From contig OW240924.1 of assembly GCA_933207985.1 (NCBI GenBank), positions 68,362,985 to 68,426,984 on the forward strand: a DNA stretch of 64,000 nucleotides. The letters are read 5' to 3'. Below are positions 44,188 through 57,535 of this stretch, in pieces; the first letter of the stretch is position 1, and each line of letters opens with the position of its first letter. The DNA is from Pelobates cultripes (taxonomy: Eukaryota; Chordata; Amphibia; Anura; Pelobatidae). A model generated the notes under the pieces. That model saw only the letters and a list, made by a program, of their open reading frames with translations. It was not told where the DNA came from and searched no databases. The position numbers and the translations under genes are program-made.

Positions 44188-44955
44188 TATATTTATCTTC
44201 TATCAGTGCATGTTTTATTACTTTTAGGAGCACTGGATACGTTTTCTTTCTGCATTTTATTGACTATTGGCGAATTGAGCTTTCTACCTTTGTCACTCTC
44301 ACAGTGGAGCGCAGTGAGAGGACACTGAAAACAAAACTAATAAAGTAGTACGTGCCCCAGCATGTATACAGAGAGGGCTGAAGAACTCACTCCTACTGAG
44401 AGAGCCAAATGATTCTCTCTAGTGTAAATAAATAGTTTATAAAAGTGTGGTCCACTGGAACCTATTGAAATCAGGCAGTAGCCAAAAAAAGAGCATTTTA
44501 AAAGACCAAGAGGTTTATCAGTCCTCTTGTCCGATATGGAGTTGACTCCCACCCACCAAAATAGATCCACGGTTGAGCAGAGCCTGCAAGCTCTTAGTAT
44601 ATATTATGTTTCTTTAAACTGTTTTCCTAGTGTAAGTTTTCAGAACACATGCTTGGCTCACTTAGTAAATAAATCTACGTGTAAGTGTTTTTGTGATATA
44701 ATATCAATTTTTATTAATCAGAAACCTGCGCAATGAAATATACAATACATCTGACCTACCATGGTTAAATTGTTTCCGTTAGTACATTGTCCACATTTTT
44801 GTTTCATTTTATCTCGACATGCTTATGTCATCTCTGTTTTGGGTCTTTCTTCTTCTGTCTTCTACTCAATCTGCTAAGATCCACTTGTAGTGAGCATTCT
44901 TGTCTATTTGGCATTAAACTTCTATGACCAATATTCACATTAATGTCACACAACT
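44188..44955. other. No recognised feature
   Basis: Mixed sequence with no recognisable elements. Confidence 0.45.
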
Positions 44956-45416
44956 TTAAAGGGCCACTCCAAGTACCATCACCACTTCAGTGATTTAACT
45001 TGGTCATGGTTCCTGGAGTCTATATGTGTAGTATCTTGCTGTGAAATGTTCCACAAACTGAGTTTAAACCCTTGTCTGCCGAAAGTATAACTCCACCTCC
45101 AGGCAGCCTCATGGGGTGTCATCAACCGGCCCAGAACAAGATTTTGTGGGCTGACATTTGTCATTTTTGTGCATATTTCTGCTGATGTCTGCTGATGCTG
45201 TAAGCCAATTACCGAGTGGCAGGATCAACATTGGGATAATGCAGCTCTGCATTAATAAACGTGCCAACATAAGAGACTTGGGCCCCGCCGAACATGGTAA
45301 GAGGATAAACCTTAAAGCAGTTTGCCCCATTACTGGACAACAGTGCGAGGGTGCTCCTACCACCATAACCACTACAGTGGACAGTAGTGGCTATAATGGT
45401 TGGAGTAACCCTTTAA
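44956..45416. mobile_element. Complete T2-type MITE, 461 bp
   Basis: The ends TTAAAGGGCCACTCCAA and TTGGAGTAACCCTTTAA are inverted repeats with TTAA at both borders. Subterminal palindromes (CACTACAGTGG, AGTAGTGGCTATAATGG) are present. The interior GGGGTGTCATCAACC block matches the reverse complement of the 51.3-kb element, so the two are the same subfamily in opposite orientations. Confidence 0.85.
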
Positions 45417-45950
45417 GCTTATCTCTTTTAAATTATATCTGTATCAGATAATGTTTTATGTTATGAACACTTCTTTCCACCTTCTTTGCCAGAATAAGGT
45501 TTTATAAAAAATAATAATCATTAAGTAGTAATCTAAGTGAACAATTAGGATCTTTATTCGAATAATTAGACGTTCAACAACCACACAAATTAGTCTCTCA
45601 GCATAAAAGGGATAAAAGGTGCAGTAAAGCAAATAACATACAAAAATATATGGAGTTCAGCTTAATTAAAGGTTTGATTGATGATGTGAGATATAGACCG
45701 AAAAAGGAGGTAAAATAATATTATAACAATTAGAGGTACCTCTATTCAAAATGTATAAAAATAGACACTAATATGAGAATGTTGTAGGCATTTGTAGTAA
45801 TTAGGCATGTTCTTTTTTTGGAGAAGTTCATTAACTGAACTATTTTTTTTTCCACTTAAACTAATGATATTAAAAATGGACAGTTACAACAAAAAAAAAA
45901 TATATAGAAACATTGTACTAAATGCTACTAGATTATTAGATTTCATACTG
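45417..45950. other. No recognised feature
   Basis: AT-rich sequence. Confidence 0.45.
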
Positions 45951-46260
45951 AGATATCAAGGAGAATGCGATTTGGTCCTTAGCTTTCATCAAAACATACA
46001 TCAAGGGTTTTGACATCCTCTGCAGGATTCTATAACCCTTATAGTTGTTACTAAGCAAACCAGTATTCCTTCTCTAACTCTGTTTTTCACCTCGAAAAGA
46101 TATTTACTTGAAATATAAGACATAACTTTGCATCCAAAGACCCTAATGTGCGCTACCCTAGGCTTTAAGCAATCAATTGTTCCTAAATGTTTTATGGGCA
46201 TCTTTTAATGATAATCCATGTTGCAGGTAAGTAGCTTTTCCCCAGTATGACTGGGTTCAT
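45951..46260 (-). pseudogene. Copia-like integrase fragment
   Basis: The minus-strand frames read YWGKATYLQ (about 46240), then LKPRVAHIRVFGCKVMSYI (from about 46165) and EGILVCLV, then in a shifted frame EDVKTLDVCFDES. Copia pol has this order after the integrase core: a Trp-Ala..YLQNR helix, the HLRVFGC motif, a GxFVGY-like strand, and a DVKF-type block. At least two frameshifts are present. No LTRs were recognised nearby. Confidence 0.65.
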
Positions 46261-46524
46261 CTTAAATTCATAACATTTTAAATTCTTATCCATTGATTGG
46301 GAGAAGCAGCAACAACCGTGGTAAATGCAGCATGGGCCAAAATTCAGAGTACGGTTTGAGGAGTCAAAATCTTTTTTATTAATGAACCAATTTTAATGAT
46401 ATTACATTCAATGAATGCTTAACAATAATTTAAAAACAGGATGTCTAGTGCTTCTGATAATGTTAATAGGCAACTAGGACAACCCAAGCCAGTCTCTTCT
46501 TTCTGGTAGTAGGTAAGATGCAAA

Positions 46525-46784
46525 ATGAAGAAAGAGGGTCGCAGCACCTTGTGAGTTTCTTCTGATCCAGATGGTGCTCAGGACATATAAAAGAGCAGTT
46601 ACCACCCAAGCACTACTATTTCAAGCTGATCAGAAGCTCAAAAAAACTGTAAGTGCATTTCTATATTTTCTTTACTGAGTATAAGTACCTACTACACTGT
46701 ATTGTGTCTCCTGCTCTTTTACATGCACTGAGCACCATCTGGATCAGAAGACTCTCACAAGGCACTATGACCCTCTTTCTTCAT
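46525..46784. mobile_element. 260-bp fold-back element with about 77-bp arms
   Basis: The left arm starts ATGAAGAAAGAGGGTC and the right arm ends GACCCTCTTTCTTCAT. Between them TTCTGATCCAGATGGTGCTC pairs with its complement at about 46730. The arms are roughly 85-90% identical, around a 110-bp AT-rich centre. The TSD is unclear, and the superfamily is unknown. Confidence 0.8.
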
Positions 46785-49700
46785 AATAAATGCTTAACGT
46801 ATGGAGATTTTAACTAGGTACGAAAGATGACATAATTTAAATGAACTTAATTTGCCGCCTCGCAAAGTTGGACCATTTCGATTGCATTGTTCATAACATT
46901 AGTTAATGTTTGAGGCTCTAGCACTCAAATTTCTGCACTGAGATTCTCGTGGGGCTGCTCAGTTGTACACGGTTTGTTCACTCCTTCAGATATCCCCACA
47001 GGAAGTAATTGGGAGCTGAATGGTCAGGCGGACAATTTATCTGGGAATTTCTTGAAACAGTCCGCCTGCCGAACAGTTTCCGTTTGAAAATATAATTCCA
47101 CAACTTTTCCTTTTTTTTCCTTTGTGAAATTACCCATGATTAATTTTCCCAACACTCAGTTATAATATGTACCCGCAACAACAACAAAATGTAACTACTA
47201 AAAATTACATTATTTACCTGTCAAATAACCTGTCTGACTTTTGGCGCACCCTACACAAGTACTTTATATTTTTGAATATGTAAGAGAATGATCTCATTCA
47301 ACATTTGGAGTAATTTATTCCTGTGGGGAAAATTGTCTCTGCATATCTGAAATGTGAGACTGCAGCTCAAATTGAAAATATGGCTATAAATATTACAAAG
47401 GTATAATACTATTAATTACTAATACATTCTTTGGTTGATATTCAGATATTAATCAAAACTGATAATCTCATAAATAACAGTCGAACATGCCTGGTGCTGC
47501 TTCAGATATTTAAAGTTCTAAGTTTACCCTAGGAATATTTATTGATTAATTTATTGGCTTGTCATAAGTAATATAGGGTATACCAGTATAGAGTGATATA
47601 GTAGTTTTTTTATTACGAGTTCGAAGTGTTCCTTGCACATTGTCATTTTCCAGTTCCAGGCTTTGTTATTTTTGGTTGATGAGTGGATTTGAGAAAGGTA
47701 ACCTGGTTCGATACTGTTTGTAGAAAGATTTGGTTATTGCTAGAGATTGTCTAAAGTATAAACATTGATGCTTTGTGGAAGCAGTAACAAGGAAGAATGC
47801 AACCAGGAAATGACCCATCGTCTTCTTCTGGTTTTGGTATCTGCAATGATCCTTTGTAGAAGTTTGAAGATATATGAGTTTTCCAGTTAAGTATTGCTGT
47901 AACCAATCCTTTATTTTTCACTAACGGCATGTTCAAGTGCTATACATGTACTGCTTTGATTTACAAGGATATTTCAATTTAATTAACATCAATCATTGTG
48001 TTATTACACACAACCAATAATTTTTTATTTTTTTTGGAGTTAATATCAATCTCTAGTAACACAAACTGCATTTTCCTTCTAAACTCATATAATACATATG
48101 AATAATTCTTTTTTACAACAGGAGATATTGTGATACCCTATCATATCATGGTGAAGAATATTAGATGTTAATGCAATATGCTTTGCTAATTTATTGCATA
48201 TTTGTTGGTGATAAATTATTTGAGCCAGGAACTAAATTGTTGTTATAAGGATGTTACTGTTTGCTATGGCAATTTTAATGTGATATATTTTAAAGCAATG
48301 TTTTGTGTTAAAATTGTATGATCATTGATTCATTCTATCGTGTCTATTGATATCTTCACAATAAATTATATTTTAAGTAAATATAGCTGTTGCGTGTTAC
48401 ATTGTGCTGAATTATTCAATTTAGGTTGAGCAAAAGAATTTAGGATTAGAGGTAAAATAGTAGGCATCTCTTTAAATCAAACTTGTGCGAGTGGTCCTAT
48501 CATAATATTACCCACAATTATCTCTACAGAATTATTTGTGATCACAGACACAAATCGGGAGATTTATCAAAGTGCTCTGTCCTAAAAAGTTTTACTAACA
48601 TTTTAAATGGAAGGAGTCACCAATGGAACATGCCTGTCGGTTCTACTCGTTTCCATGGCAATTTCCTTACTCTTAGTACAACAGACTACCTTTTAGAACA
48701 GAACACTGATACATCTCCCGCAATGTCATTTTCCAACTAGAGAGATTTGACTAGTAAACTTTAAATTAGGTAAATAATGGCACAATGCCATGAAACAAAA
48801 TAATATATATATATCTCTATCAATCTGAAACGTAGTTCCAAGTTTGATATATAACCTTTTTTTTGTTCTTTCCTGATTCAATAACAGGTAAACAATTAAC
48901 AAAAATTCCCTATTTGTTCAAGATTAATAAGTGAAAATGAAATATCGGTTGGCATTCTCACAACCAATTCAACTTTAGAAAACAATGTAAATATATACGA
49001 TATAAGAAAATAAATTTTATTATCCATGGTATGAATATACAGATGTATATTATTTTTCATATATATAAATATATATGAGAAATAATTTTAGTAGCTTAAA
49101 TGTTATTACATATTTATAACTCTACAACAAGTAAATTTGCAGTCTGCAGGATGTGAACAGAAATGGTAGTTGAGCTTTGCAGTTCTCCATTTTCAAACTA
49201 TGCTTAATATCAAGGTGTAGCGTGTAAAGGGTCATTTTGCCAGGCAGCAGTAAAGTTCTGTTCTGTGATCTTAACTTGAAAGTAATAATTTTTGAGGAAG
49301 TTAGAGTGAAGATGAAGAGCTATACCTTGTGTCCAGTCTGCTAGTTAGTAGCCAGAGGATCCTTAACGCAACACGTTGAGAAGGTTGAAGCAAGGTTGTT
49401 CTGTAAAGGCAAGACAGAGTTCAGTATACAAGCAATCCAGTCTGTCATATCAAAAGGGCACAAGTAAGTTTGCAGTAAAGTTAACAGTTCTGAACGTTGG
49501 AAGTCTCTAAATTACCAGGAGGTATAATTAACCAGGTGATTTTTGAACAGGAAACCTAGCATCTTTAAACCCGAAAGAAAAGGAAATAATCATCACAACA
49601 AACACATCAATAGTTGCTGTAACTTCTTGTTTAATAAGCCAATGTAAGGTCATCAGAAACTCGGAACTGGTTTCATTAAAGGTGCTAATATCTAAATAGG

Positions 49701-51278
49701 AGGTCTATACATTCATGCATTAATCATGATATAGGGAGGTAAAGCGGAAAGGGGGTAGTATAGGGTAAGTAAAAAAATAAATAAAAGGATGTTGAGTGTT
49801 AGATCATGTGAATAGAGGGAAAGGGAAGAGGTTAGTAAGAAGGAAGAATTAAAAATTAAGGCAAGAGGTAATTGGAAGAGATTTGGAGAGGGAAACGTGA
49901 AGGAAAATGAAACGCGAAAGAAGGGAAAGAGGAGGGGAAACTATGGGGAGGGGAAAGGAAGGAAGGAAAGAAAGCAGAAAAGGAAAGATTCAGGAATTTT
50001 CCAAGGTTTAAATTCCTTTTGAAATGGCTTTGATTATTCCCCCTCACTTGCCCTCTTTATAAATGCCTACAAATTAAAAATGTATGTATAACTTTTTCCT
50101 CTATAGTTATGTATTTCTTTCTTTTAAAAGAAAAGGAAAAAGAAAAATATCATGTTATATATGACATTTTCCTTCTGCTGTGATGCTATTCCCATCAGCT
50201 AGTTATCATTCACAGTAAAATCAATGTATGTAAAGAAAGTCTAATCAATTGTCATGTAGTTCATTGCCGTTGAGTGAATATGCTGAGAACTCTTCTAAGT
50301 AACATTAAAACTTCAACTCTGTGAAGTGTATGTGATTTCTTTTGTGTCTGCTTTAATATATTCTTTCGATTACCCTGACACTTGCCTCTGTTGCTTCGCA
50401 TTGTATATGAAACAGTTGCTTTTTTCAGAAGTCAAAATCACACGCTGATTTTATTCATTCTTCCTTTGATGCATTATGGTCGCTGGTCTCACATTCCCGA
50501 CAACAAGACTGCCATCAGAAATCTTGGGGTCCCTTAACTCTCTCTCCACTGTCTGTCTGTCATCTTCAGCTCCTCTTAGTCTTGACTGTAAAAAGAAAGA
50601 ACTGTGTCGGTGGGGACTATGCATTCATTTGACTCACATAATCATGTGACAGCAAATCTTGGCACACAGACGGCCAGTACACATTTCAAGGTACTTCTCA
50701 TCTGGACTGTCAGGCCAGTGCAGTAGATATTGCATTAGCTTCATGGAAGAGAATGGAGGTAATTAGCGACTGAAGTGTGGGCAGCAGGGTAGTGCCCCCG
50801 TCACATAAGATAACAGTGGCCTGCATGGGTTCCAAACTGCAGCCAAAATTGCTGGGCCCTTTCAGCAGGGCTCCATTTGCTACAAAATTACATGGCTAGG
50901 GCCCTGGCACCATAGAGCTTTTGGGCCCTTGAACAGATCAATGGCTGTCACCCCTGATGACAGCCCTGACAGTAACAACTTGTGGCCCCCATGTGTATAT
51001 GGGTTGTACCCCCATGATGGTGGCCCTGCCCATCACTCCTATTTCCCTTTCTACTTGTTTATTATTCAGTTAATATGCTCTGTTGCATTGTTTTATGTCT
51101 ATGACCTTTGCTTTGAGAGAGGGGAGTGAAGAGAATATTACTGTAAAATAATTCCACCAAATGGCTGTGTATATATCAGGAGTGGGGATAAAGAGAAGTA
51201 ATAAGTTAGGGGTCATGTTATTCTGGGAGGCGAGATATCTCTGTCTCTCCAGACGCGCCCCTGACAAAAATAAATTAG
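46785..51278. other. Long gene-free stretch
   Basis: AT-rich sequence. Marked spots are a 9-bp hairpin (47025-47033 with 47060-47068, CAGGCGGAC) and a 250-bp purine-rich tract (49735-49995). No exons, repeats with termini, or RNA genes were recognised. Parts may be conserved non-coding DNA, which sequence alone cannot show. Confidence 0.45.
49735..49995 (+). repeat. Polypurine tract
   Basis: The plus strand is nearly all A and G, with GGAA/GAAA units strongest at 49915-49990. Such tracts can form triplex DNA. I can only state the composition. Confidence 0.8.
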
Positions 51279-51737
51279 TTAAAGGGTTACTCCAAGCATA
51301 ATAACCTTCTGTGGTTATAATTCCAAGAGTATCATGGACCAGTTCCTGATAATGGGACAAACTATTTATCAATGGGTTTATTACATGGGTCCGCACCAGG
51401 CCCCAATGGTCCCCGGTGGTCCAGTGACACGCTGCCTGCTTTTGCAAAGTTACAGAAGCCGGAAGCCTCGGTCAACATTCATTGGCTTTGAGCATCAGCT
51501 GACTGATCTCAGCCAATTACTGTCATTCAAAAGTTTCACAAATTGACATCAGCCAGCCCAGAACTCTTCTTCCATGCTGGTTGATGACACCCCTATGACG
51601 CTTCTGAAGGTCGAGTTACACTTCCAGCGACAGAGTGGTTAATCTCAGTATGTGCAGCATTTCAAAGTGAAGCACTCCACATACAGACACCATAAGCACT
51701 TCAAATCACAGAATGACCATCTGGAGTAACCCTTTAA
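51279..51737. mobile_element. Complete T2-type MITE, 459 bp
   Basis: The ends TTAAAGGGTTACTCCAA and TGGAGTAACCCTTTAA are inverted repeats with TTAA at both borders. GACATCAGCCAGCCCAGAA and GTTGATGACACCCC match the 45.0-kb element inversely. The subterminal AATAACC..GGTTATAATT forms a hairpin at the left end. Confidence 0.85.
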
Positions 51738-52153
51738 ATAGTAGCGCTGCCTTTCACTAATCTCAGAGGTGTATAAGACGCTGCATAATCCAGTGTAAGT
51801 ATTTTAAAACAAGAGATTTTTAAATATAATCTACTCATTTAAATGAAGAGCATATAATTGATTATTGATTTATGTATTAGTAATAGGCTTCCCACACCTT
51901 TTCATTTAGATCTCTTGTAAACCTAAAACCATTCCTCTGAGTAGTATTACATGCATATATTGGTAACAAGAATTGGTACATTGATGTTCCAGCAGTATGT
52001 GGTGTCATGTTTCCTTCAAGATCCTTGCAAGCCCAGCAATTTAATGGTACCAACATTAGTACATGGTTAGACACTGTGGAGTGTTCACTTATGGCTACAA
52101 AAGAGGTAAGTGTTATGGCATTCAAAAAAGGTAATAGCTAAAAAATATCTTTG
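51738..52153. other. No recognised feature
   Basis: AT-rich sequence. Confidence 0.45.
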
Positions 52154-52287
52154 TACTATGCCAGGGGTACTCTGTTGTGGACTGCGTCTCCCCTGATGCA
52201 TTGCCAGCATTGTGGCTGTAAGAGCATTATGTGAGATGTAGTGCACAACATCTGGAGTGCCAAAGGTTACCTACCCCTGTTCTATGC
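52154..52287. mobile_element. 118-bp hAT MITE
   Basis: The element (52162-52279) starts CAGGGGTA and ends TACCCCTG. The TSD is TACTATGC versus TTCTATGC (7 of 8). The interior GTTGTGGACTGCG and its inverted partner GTAGTGCACAAC make it almost self-complementary. It is the same family as 16.47 kb. Confidence 0.85.
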
Positions 52288-53574
52288 TACATGTTATTAA
52301 ATAAGAGAACACCAGTGGTCATTATGATAATATATAGGCACTTGTTGTGCTTTGTTTTGCTTAATATTTAGAACATATTGCTTTGTTCTTAAGATTTGAC
52401 TAAGGTAATGCTTCTTCTAAAAGTACTAAGTACTTAATTTTTTTGGAATACGATAACCCCTTTATATGGGAAGTAACAACAGTAAAAGGTTAAAGTATGG
52501 AAACATTGTTTACCTATGACTAGTATCAATATTCTAAGGGTTCCGTCATTCCATCAATCAGCTATTACTTATATTAGATAATAGTTTCATTATATGGAGG
52601 CAATCCCTTTTAAAATGACTTAAACCCGGGGCATTTGGTGCATTTTCATCATCAATCATTAATCATCTCAATGCACTTGATAGATCATCATTTATCAATC
52701 TGTGTATGTCCCACTTCAAGCAAAGGGTTAATCACATTTATGTTGACATTACACATATGTGTCTGAACCGAGCATCTCCCACAGTCGCTAATACCACTCT
52801 CTCAGTCACGGCAGGAAAAAGAACAAATTACATGTGGGGCTTTGCTGTGCAAGTGAGAGAATATACACCTCTCAGGCAGTTACAGATTCAATGATTTCAC
52901 CACGTCCTCATGCAGCAATTCCCACAAACTGCTCAAGACTGAAAATTACACCTGACAGCCTGATTGTTATGGATAGATGGAGCCAAAACGCTAGTGAAAA
53001 AAAGACGAATCGATGCTGTTGGCTCTCCAGAAAGGTAATTAGGAAGACCAGTTCATTAGTTTCCCAAGGCTGCGCTGTGTATAAAGGCTGTCCATTTAGA
53101 TTCTCTCTGTAGATAAGAAAGTGCTTGGGCATCATTTCCTTATGTCATACGGTGTTAAGTCCCCTTCGTTACATGAAGGATGTTTGGCATTTGAGGAGGA
53201 CTGGTCCGGAATGCTAATGGGGGATACATTACGGAATCTGTTTTCTTTTTGCCCTGCATTTGTTGTATTGTTTGTTATAAACTAAGTTCTAGGCATTCTG
53301 TGATACACAGATTAAAACCAACGCAACCTGGCAGCCATTTTGAAATTGCACTTAGTGATAATGATGCGTAGACCATCATATACCAGTTCCTGACAGTGTG
53401 AAGGTAGTATCATCATTTACATCTGTCAGTGAAACACAGCCTTCTCTGAATATGATGTAACACCAAAGCTGATCATCACATGTAGAAATGTGCCTGAATA
53501 TACTTGGATGGTTAAAAATCATTCAATAATACATTTATTGATGAATAGCGTATGTACAATACTGCAGGAATAAG
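52288..53574. other. Gene-free, part possibly conserved
   Basis: The segment at about 52700-53110 has even base composition and no repeat signature, unlike its AT-rich surroundings. It is a candidate conserved non-coding element, but no evidence beyond composition is available. Confidence 0.3.
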
Positions 53575-53700
53575 CCGGATGGAGCACTGGATCAGACATT
53601 TAAATACGTTTCGTGCTTTATCAGAACTTCATCATCACTCACTTATTGTCTATTATTTTGCATGGACTACCTATCTCTGGCAAAGCTATTTCCATTCTAT
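53575..53700 (-). mobile_element. Probable PLE fragment with hammerhead-like core
   Basis: On the minus strand CTGATAAAGCACGAAACGT (53606-53624) resembles the hammerhead core CUGAUGA..GAAAC with a minimal stem II. It is followed by GATCCAGTGCTCCATCCGG. It lacks the GGGGAT units of the other copies. Confidence 0.4.
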
Positions 53701-55040
53701 AAATATAAGCCCAGCATAACTGATAAATGTATATTAGTAGCATCCACCTGTGAATGTCTCTATTTGATTTAAAATAGTGACCTATGCTTTTTACTAGTGC
53801 GGAGAGAGCATCAATTCATACTTGGGAATTCTGATCCTTGACTGGTCCCAAGAAATTTATGATGAGATAATTCCTTCAGTGCTAAGGTAGAAAAATGAAA
53901 TTAAGAATCTGCAATTGTCCCCTGTAGGACAGTGATTAGTCAAACAGCTCAGAACAAAAATATATTTGAAATGCAAATCTAATGGAAGTATACCTGTTGT
54001 CACATTTCTTGAGGAATTGCATTTCTCTGGAATGTTGACATCAAATGAAGTCTTCTACAGCTAGATTAAGTGGTGAACAGTCATTTGTTATTTGGACTGT
54101 AACAACGCATGTTGTCCTTTAATTCAATGCCTAATAATATATCTATAATGATTAATAAAAATAATCAGGTACTGATGTAGACAACTCATTCTTGTGGGGG
54201 CATCAACATGCTTAAAGTTGTCGTATAATACTATGCTATTGTGAGGGACGACTTGAGACAATAGTTGCTGTTTTTACCATAAGATTTAGCGAGGATCTCT
54301 TCTTCATCCAGGTTTGTTAATTGTTTCACTTTCAGTGTTAATGTAAGCATGTCTGTTAATTTATTTTGTCAGTTCATAAATATTGTGCTTTTCTCTGTTG
54401 GGTGTGTTAATTCTGTCTAGCGCAGAGATATGTAATCGTAATTTAATGCATGTCATTTCTGTTTTGACAAGTGCATGGCGAGTATGTTGGTCGTATAGAA
54501 ACAGCTGAAAGAATCTCACCACACATTGCGCAATCACATTCTGATATCCAATGTTGGCAATCTGCATTACTGTTAATTCCTAGTTACTTAATGTCACTCA
54601 TTTTGGAAATGATGGCTTGATTACAGGGGATATCACGGATATTTTATTTATACTCTAGAAAACCTGATGGACTTTTTGTGCCCTATTTTGTGAAAAAGTA
54701 TGCAGTGTGCAACAATCTTTAGATTTACTTTGTTTAACATCTTTGGGACTCATGGTAAATTGCTCATACATACTATGTTATACTTATCTCTGATATCCCT
54801 TTTGGAAGGGATTCCAAGAATCTTCCCCTGCAAGTTACATCAGTTGATTCAGTAGAACCCAATGTCCTTCTTCAAACTACCTTCTACATCACTCTTTTAG
54901 AGAACCTCTCTTGAAACACACATAAAATGACTCCTTGGCAAGTCATCATAAAATTTAAACTGTGCATGTTCTCTCCATGTATTACACTGTAGGAAGAGGC
55001 CAGGGATTGATGGTAAAGTTTTAATTGTTTATTAGAGTAA
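53701..55040. other. No recognised feature
   Basis: AT-rich sequence with short frames only. Confidence 0.45.
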
Positions 55041-56414
55041 CTGCAACGGACACTGTAGACACTATAATTGTTCCATGTCATTGAAGTGTTACAGTATCTA
55101 GAGTCTCAAAGTGCTGTCCTTCCATTCAGCATTAAATTACTTTTAATGTTTTAATGCTAAACAAGAGTCCCCAGCAGCCCCTCTTCTATGTACTGCTTGG
55201 TCTAATGAGGAAGCACTAGCCTTAGTAGCAATGGTTGGCTGTGATTGGCTGAGAGTGTCACCTGACTGCTTGTAACACAGCACCCATTGCTGGTATGAAT
55301 TGATACGGCTAGAAGGAAGTATGAAATCTCTGTCCTAGCCACACCACTAGTAGGGGCTGAGCCGTAGGTTTCCATGTATCCCTATATAGTGTTAAATTGC
55401 TCAAAAACCGAGTGGAGGGACAGTGCCAAAGGACTTCAGGCACCATAACTAATCCAATGAAAAGTTTATAAACTAGGATTCCCTTGGACTGTTTGGGAAC
55501 TGAACCAATGCACTAACTGCGGACCCCCTCTGAGCTTATTAACCCTGGTTAACTTCTCCTGACACTTAAATCAGTGTGGGAACTGTACTGGCGGCCATCT
55601 TGTTCACGAGAATGCAGGCACGAGAATGTTTGAGCGTCGATCGCATGGAACTAAAATTAGACACATTTACTCCCGAATACCGCTGAACTTTAAAGAACGT
55701 CTGCTTCTTCTCCACCCATGTCAGGAGAGCGCCATTCGGTAGGTTTGTTCGTATGAACCATAATAAAAAACGCTACCTATATGCAGGAGTGTACTTTCAA
55801 TATTTCTTTTGCATGGAACTCCCTATAGGGACCGGCTGCTACTCCTGAATTCATGGAACTGTTATAAGCATAGGACCATGTGTGCGGCCGGTCAGAACTT
55901 CCACACGGTGGCATTTCACCTACACTGCATGGACCTATCTGGGGATGGATAGATTGTGGGGGTTCCTATGTGGGAAATATGTATTTTTCTGTGTTTTTCT
56001 TATTTTATGTTTTATACTGAGTCACAGTGACAATGTATTTCTTGGGCATGTTGTGAGTGTGTTTATGGGTGTGTTTTAGGTGTGTCACTGTGCTCAGATT
56101 TTGTATATAAGTGAGTCATTTGGCTGGAATAAACAGACTACTTCCCAGCATTAAGCCTCGGCTCATGTGTGGGGGGAACTGCTATACCTGCTATACTCTC
56201 TGGAGGAGAGGTCTACCCCCTGGGAGCTGGATCTAGGACTTGGGTCCAGGGTGGGCGGAGATGGCGAGACCCCTGTGGAATTTAGGGTTTGGAAGTGCTT
56301 ATGGTGTCCCAGTGCAGTGCTTATGGTACTCGTGATTACTAGAAAGTGTGAATTGTTGGAGGTACCCAGTCGGAGTACCAGGCTATCCGCCACACTCCTA
56401 CAGTGTCCCTTTAA
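55041..56414. mobile_element. T2-type MITE split by a solo LTR
   Basis: The left end CAACGGACACTGTAG (decayed) and the right end CTACAGTGTCCCTTTAA form an inverted pair. The TTAA at the right end is at 56411-56414. Removing the LTR and one copy of CTCC gives a MITE of about 530 bp, in line with the intact copies. Confidence 0.65.
55556..56398 (+). mobile_element. Solo LTR with 4-bp TSD CTCC
   Basis: The LTR (55560-56394, 835 bp) starts TGACACTTAAATC and ends ATCCGCCACA, with CTCC at both sides. A TATA box (TATATAA, 56104-56110) is followed 18 bp later by AATAAA (56128-56133), where U3 meets R. Its 3' 230 bp match the minus-strand LTR at 33.65 kb (GGTACCCAGTCGGAGTACC). Confidence 0.75.
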
Positions 56415-57535
56415 GCTTTAACTAGAACACACTTGTGTAATAAAAAGAAAAGAAAGAAAATCTGTGCAATGCAAAACAAAATGCATGCCTCGTGTCGTAA
56501 AGAGCAAGATACCAGAAAATGCAGCACTCGAAGGGTGTACACAGTGCTCATTATTTTACTGACAGCCTGCTATATATACCAGCATGTACATTTCATTAAA
56601 TGATTAACAAATCTATCCACGAGCATAATGGGAAGAGAGAACTGTGTGCATATGATATTTGTTTTAAATAATGGTTCGTCATAGCAACGCTTCACATATA
56701 AATATACAATACCAAATACTGAGTCAGAAATCTAAACGACTCCATCAGCGATGATGTGGAATAAAGATGCATATGCATTCTTCTGGTACAGCACGTTCTA
56801 GGGCTTTCTAGAATCTATTTGTTGCACACCATCGGTAAATAGCCACACTGGGTATAATATAAAAGTATATACTATGCGATAATCTTATTTAGTCATTCAG
56901 ATACATTGAACAAAAAATATAGTCAGGAAACACTGCTAGGAGGAAATCTGAGAGTTTGAGGGGAAAAAAAATATGCAGAATAAATTCTTTGGACATTGTT
57001 TAAATATTTTGAACACGATTGGCCTATGAAAGATTTCTTGAAGTTGGACAGCTTAATTGTTTGTGGACAGATAATGAGCCTAGACACCCTCCTTTCTAAT
57101 AAGCAACTTGGGAAATATGAATACAGACGAGCATTGAACCATTTGGCAGCTAGGCTGATGGACGTCATATGACTCTATTGTTTGAGTATTTATTTGCATT
57201 TGTAGTTTGCCGTTCCATTACATGTGCACTAAAGATAAAATGAGAAATGCATTGCACCAGTAAAAATCTGCAAGTAGGCATTGTAGACATTTGTGTAATG
57301 ATGAGGTGCATGAATGGTAAGTTATGTATGATCCATGAAATTGTATTTATATTTTAAACTCTGATCATTTTTGCATCGTATAAAGCAATCCGAGATATAT
57401 TTTTCGGTCTGTTAGGTTTATTCACGTAGATGGTGATCCACTAAACTGGCAATCTGATCAGAAGATGTCAGAAGAAATCTTCCTGGCTGGACTACTGTGG
57501 TCAAAATTTCTAATTCCATAATAAACTTCCTACAG
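56415..57535. other. No recognised feature
   Basis: AT-rich sequence. Confidence 0.45.
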
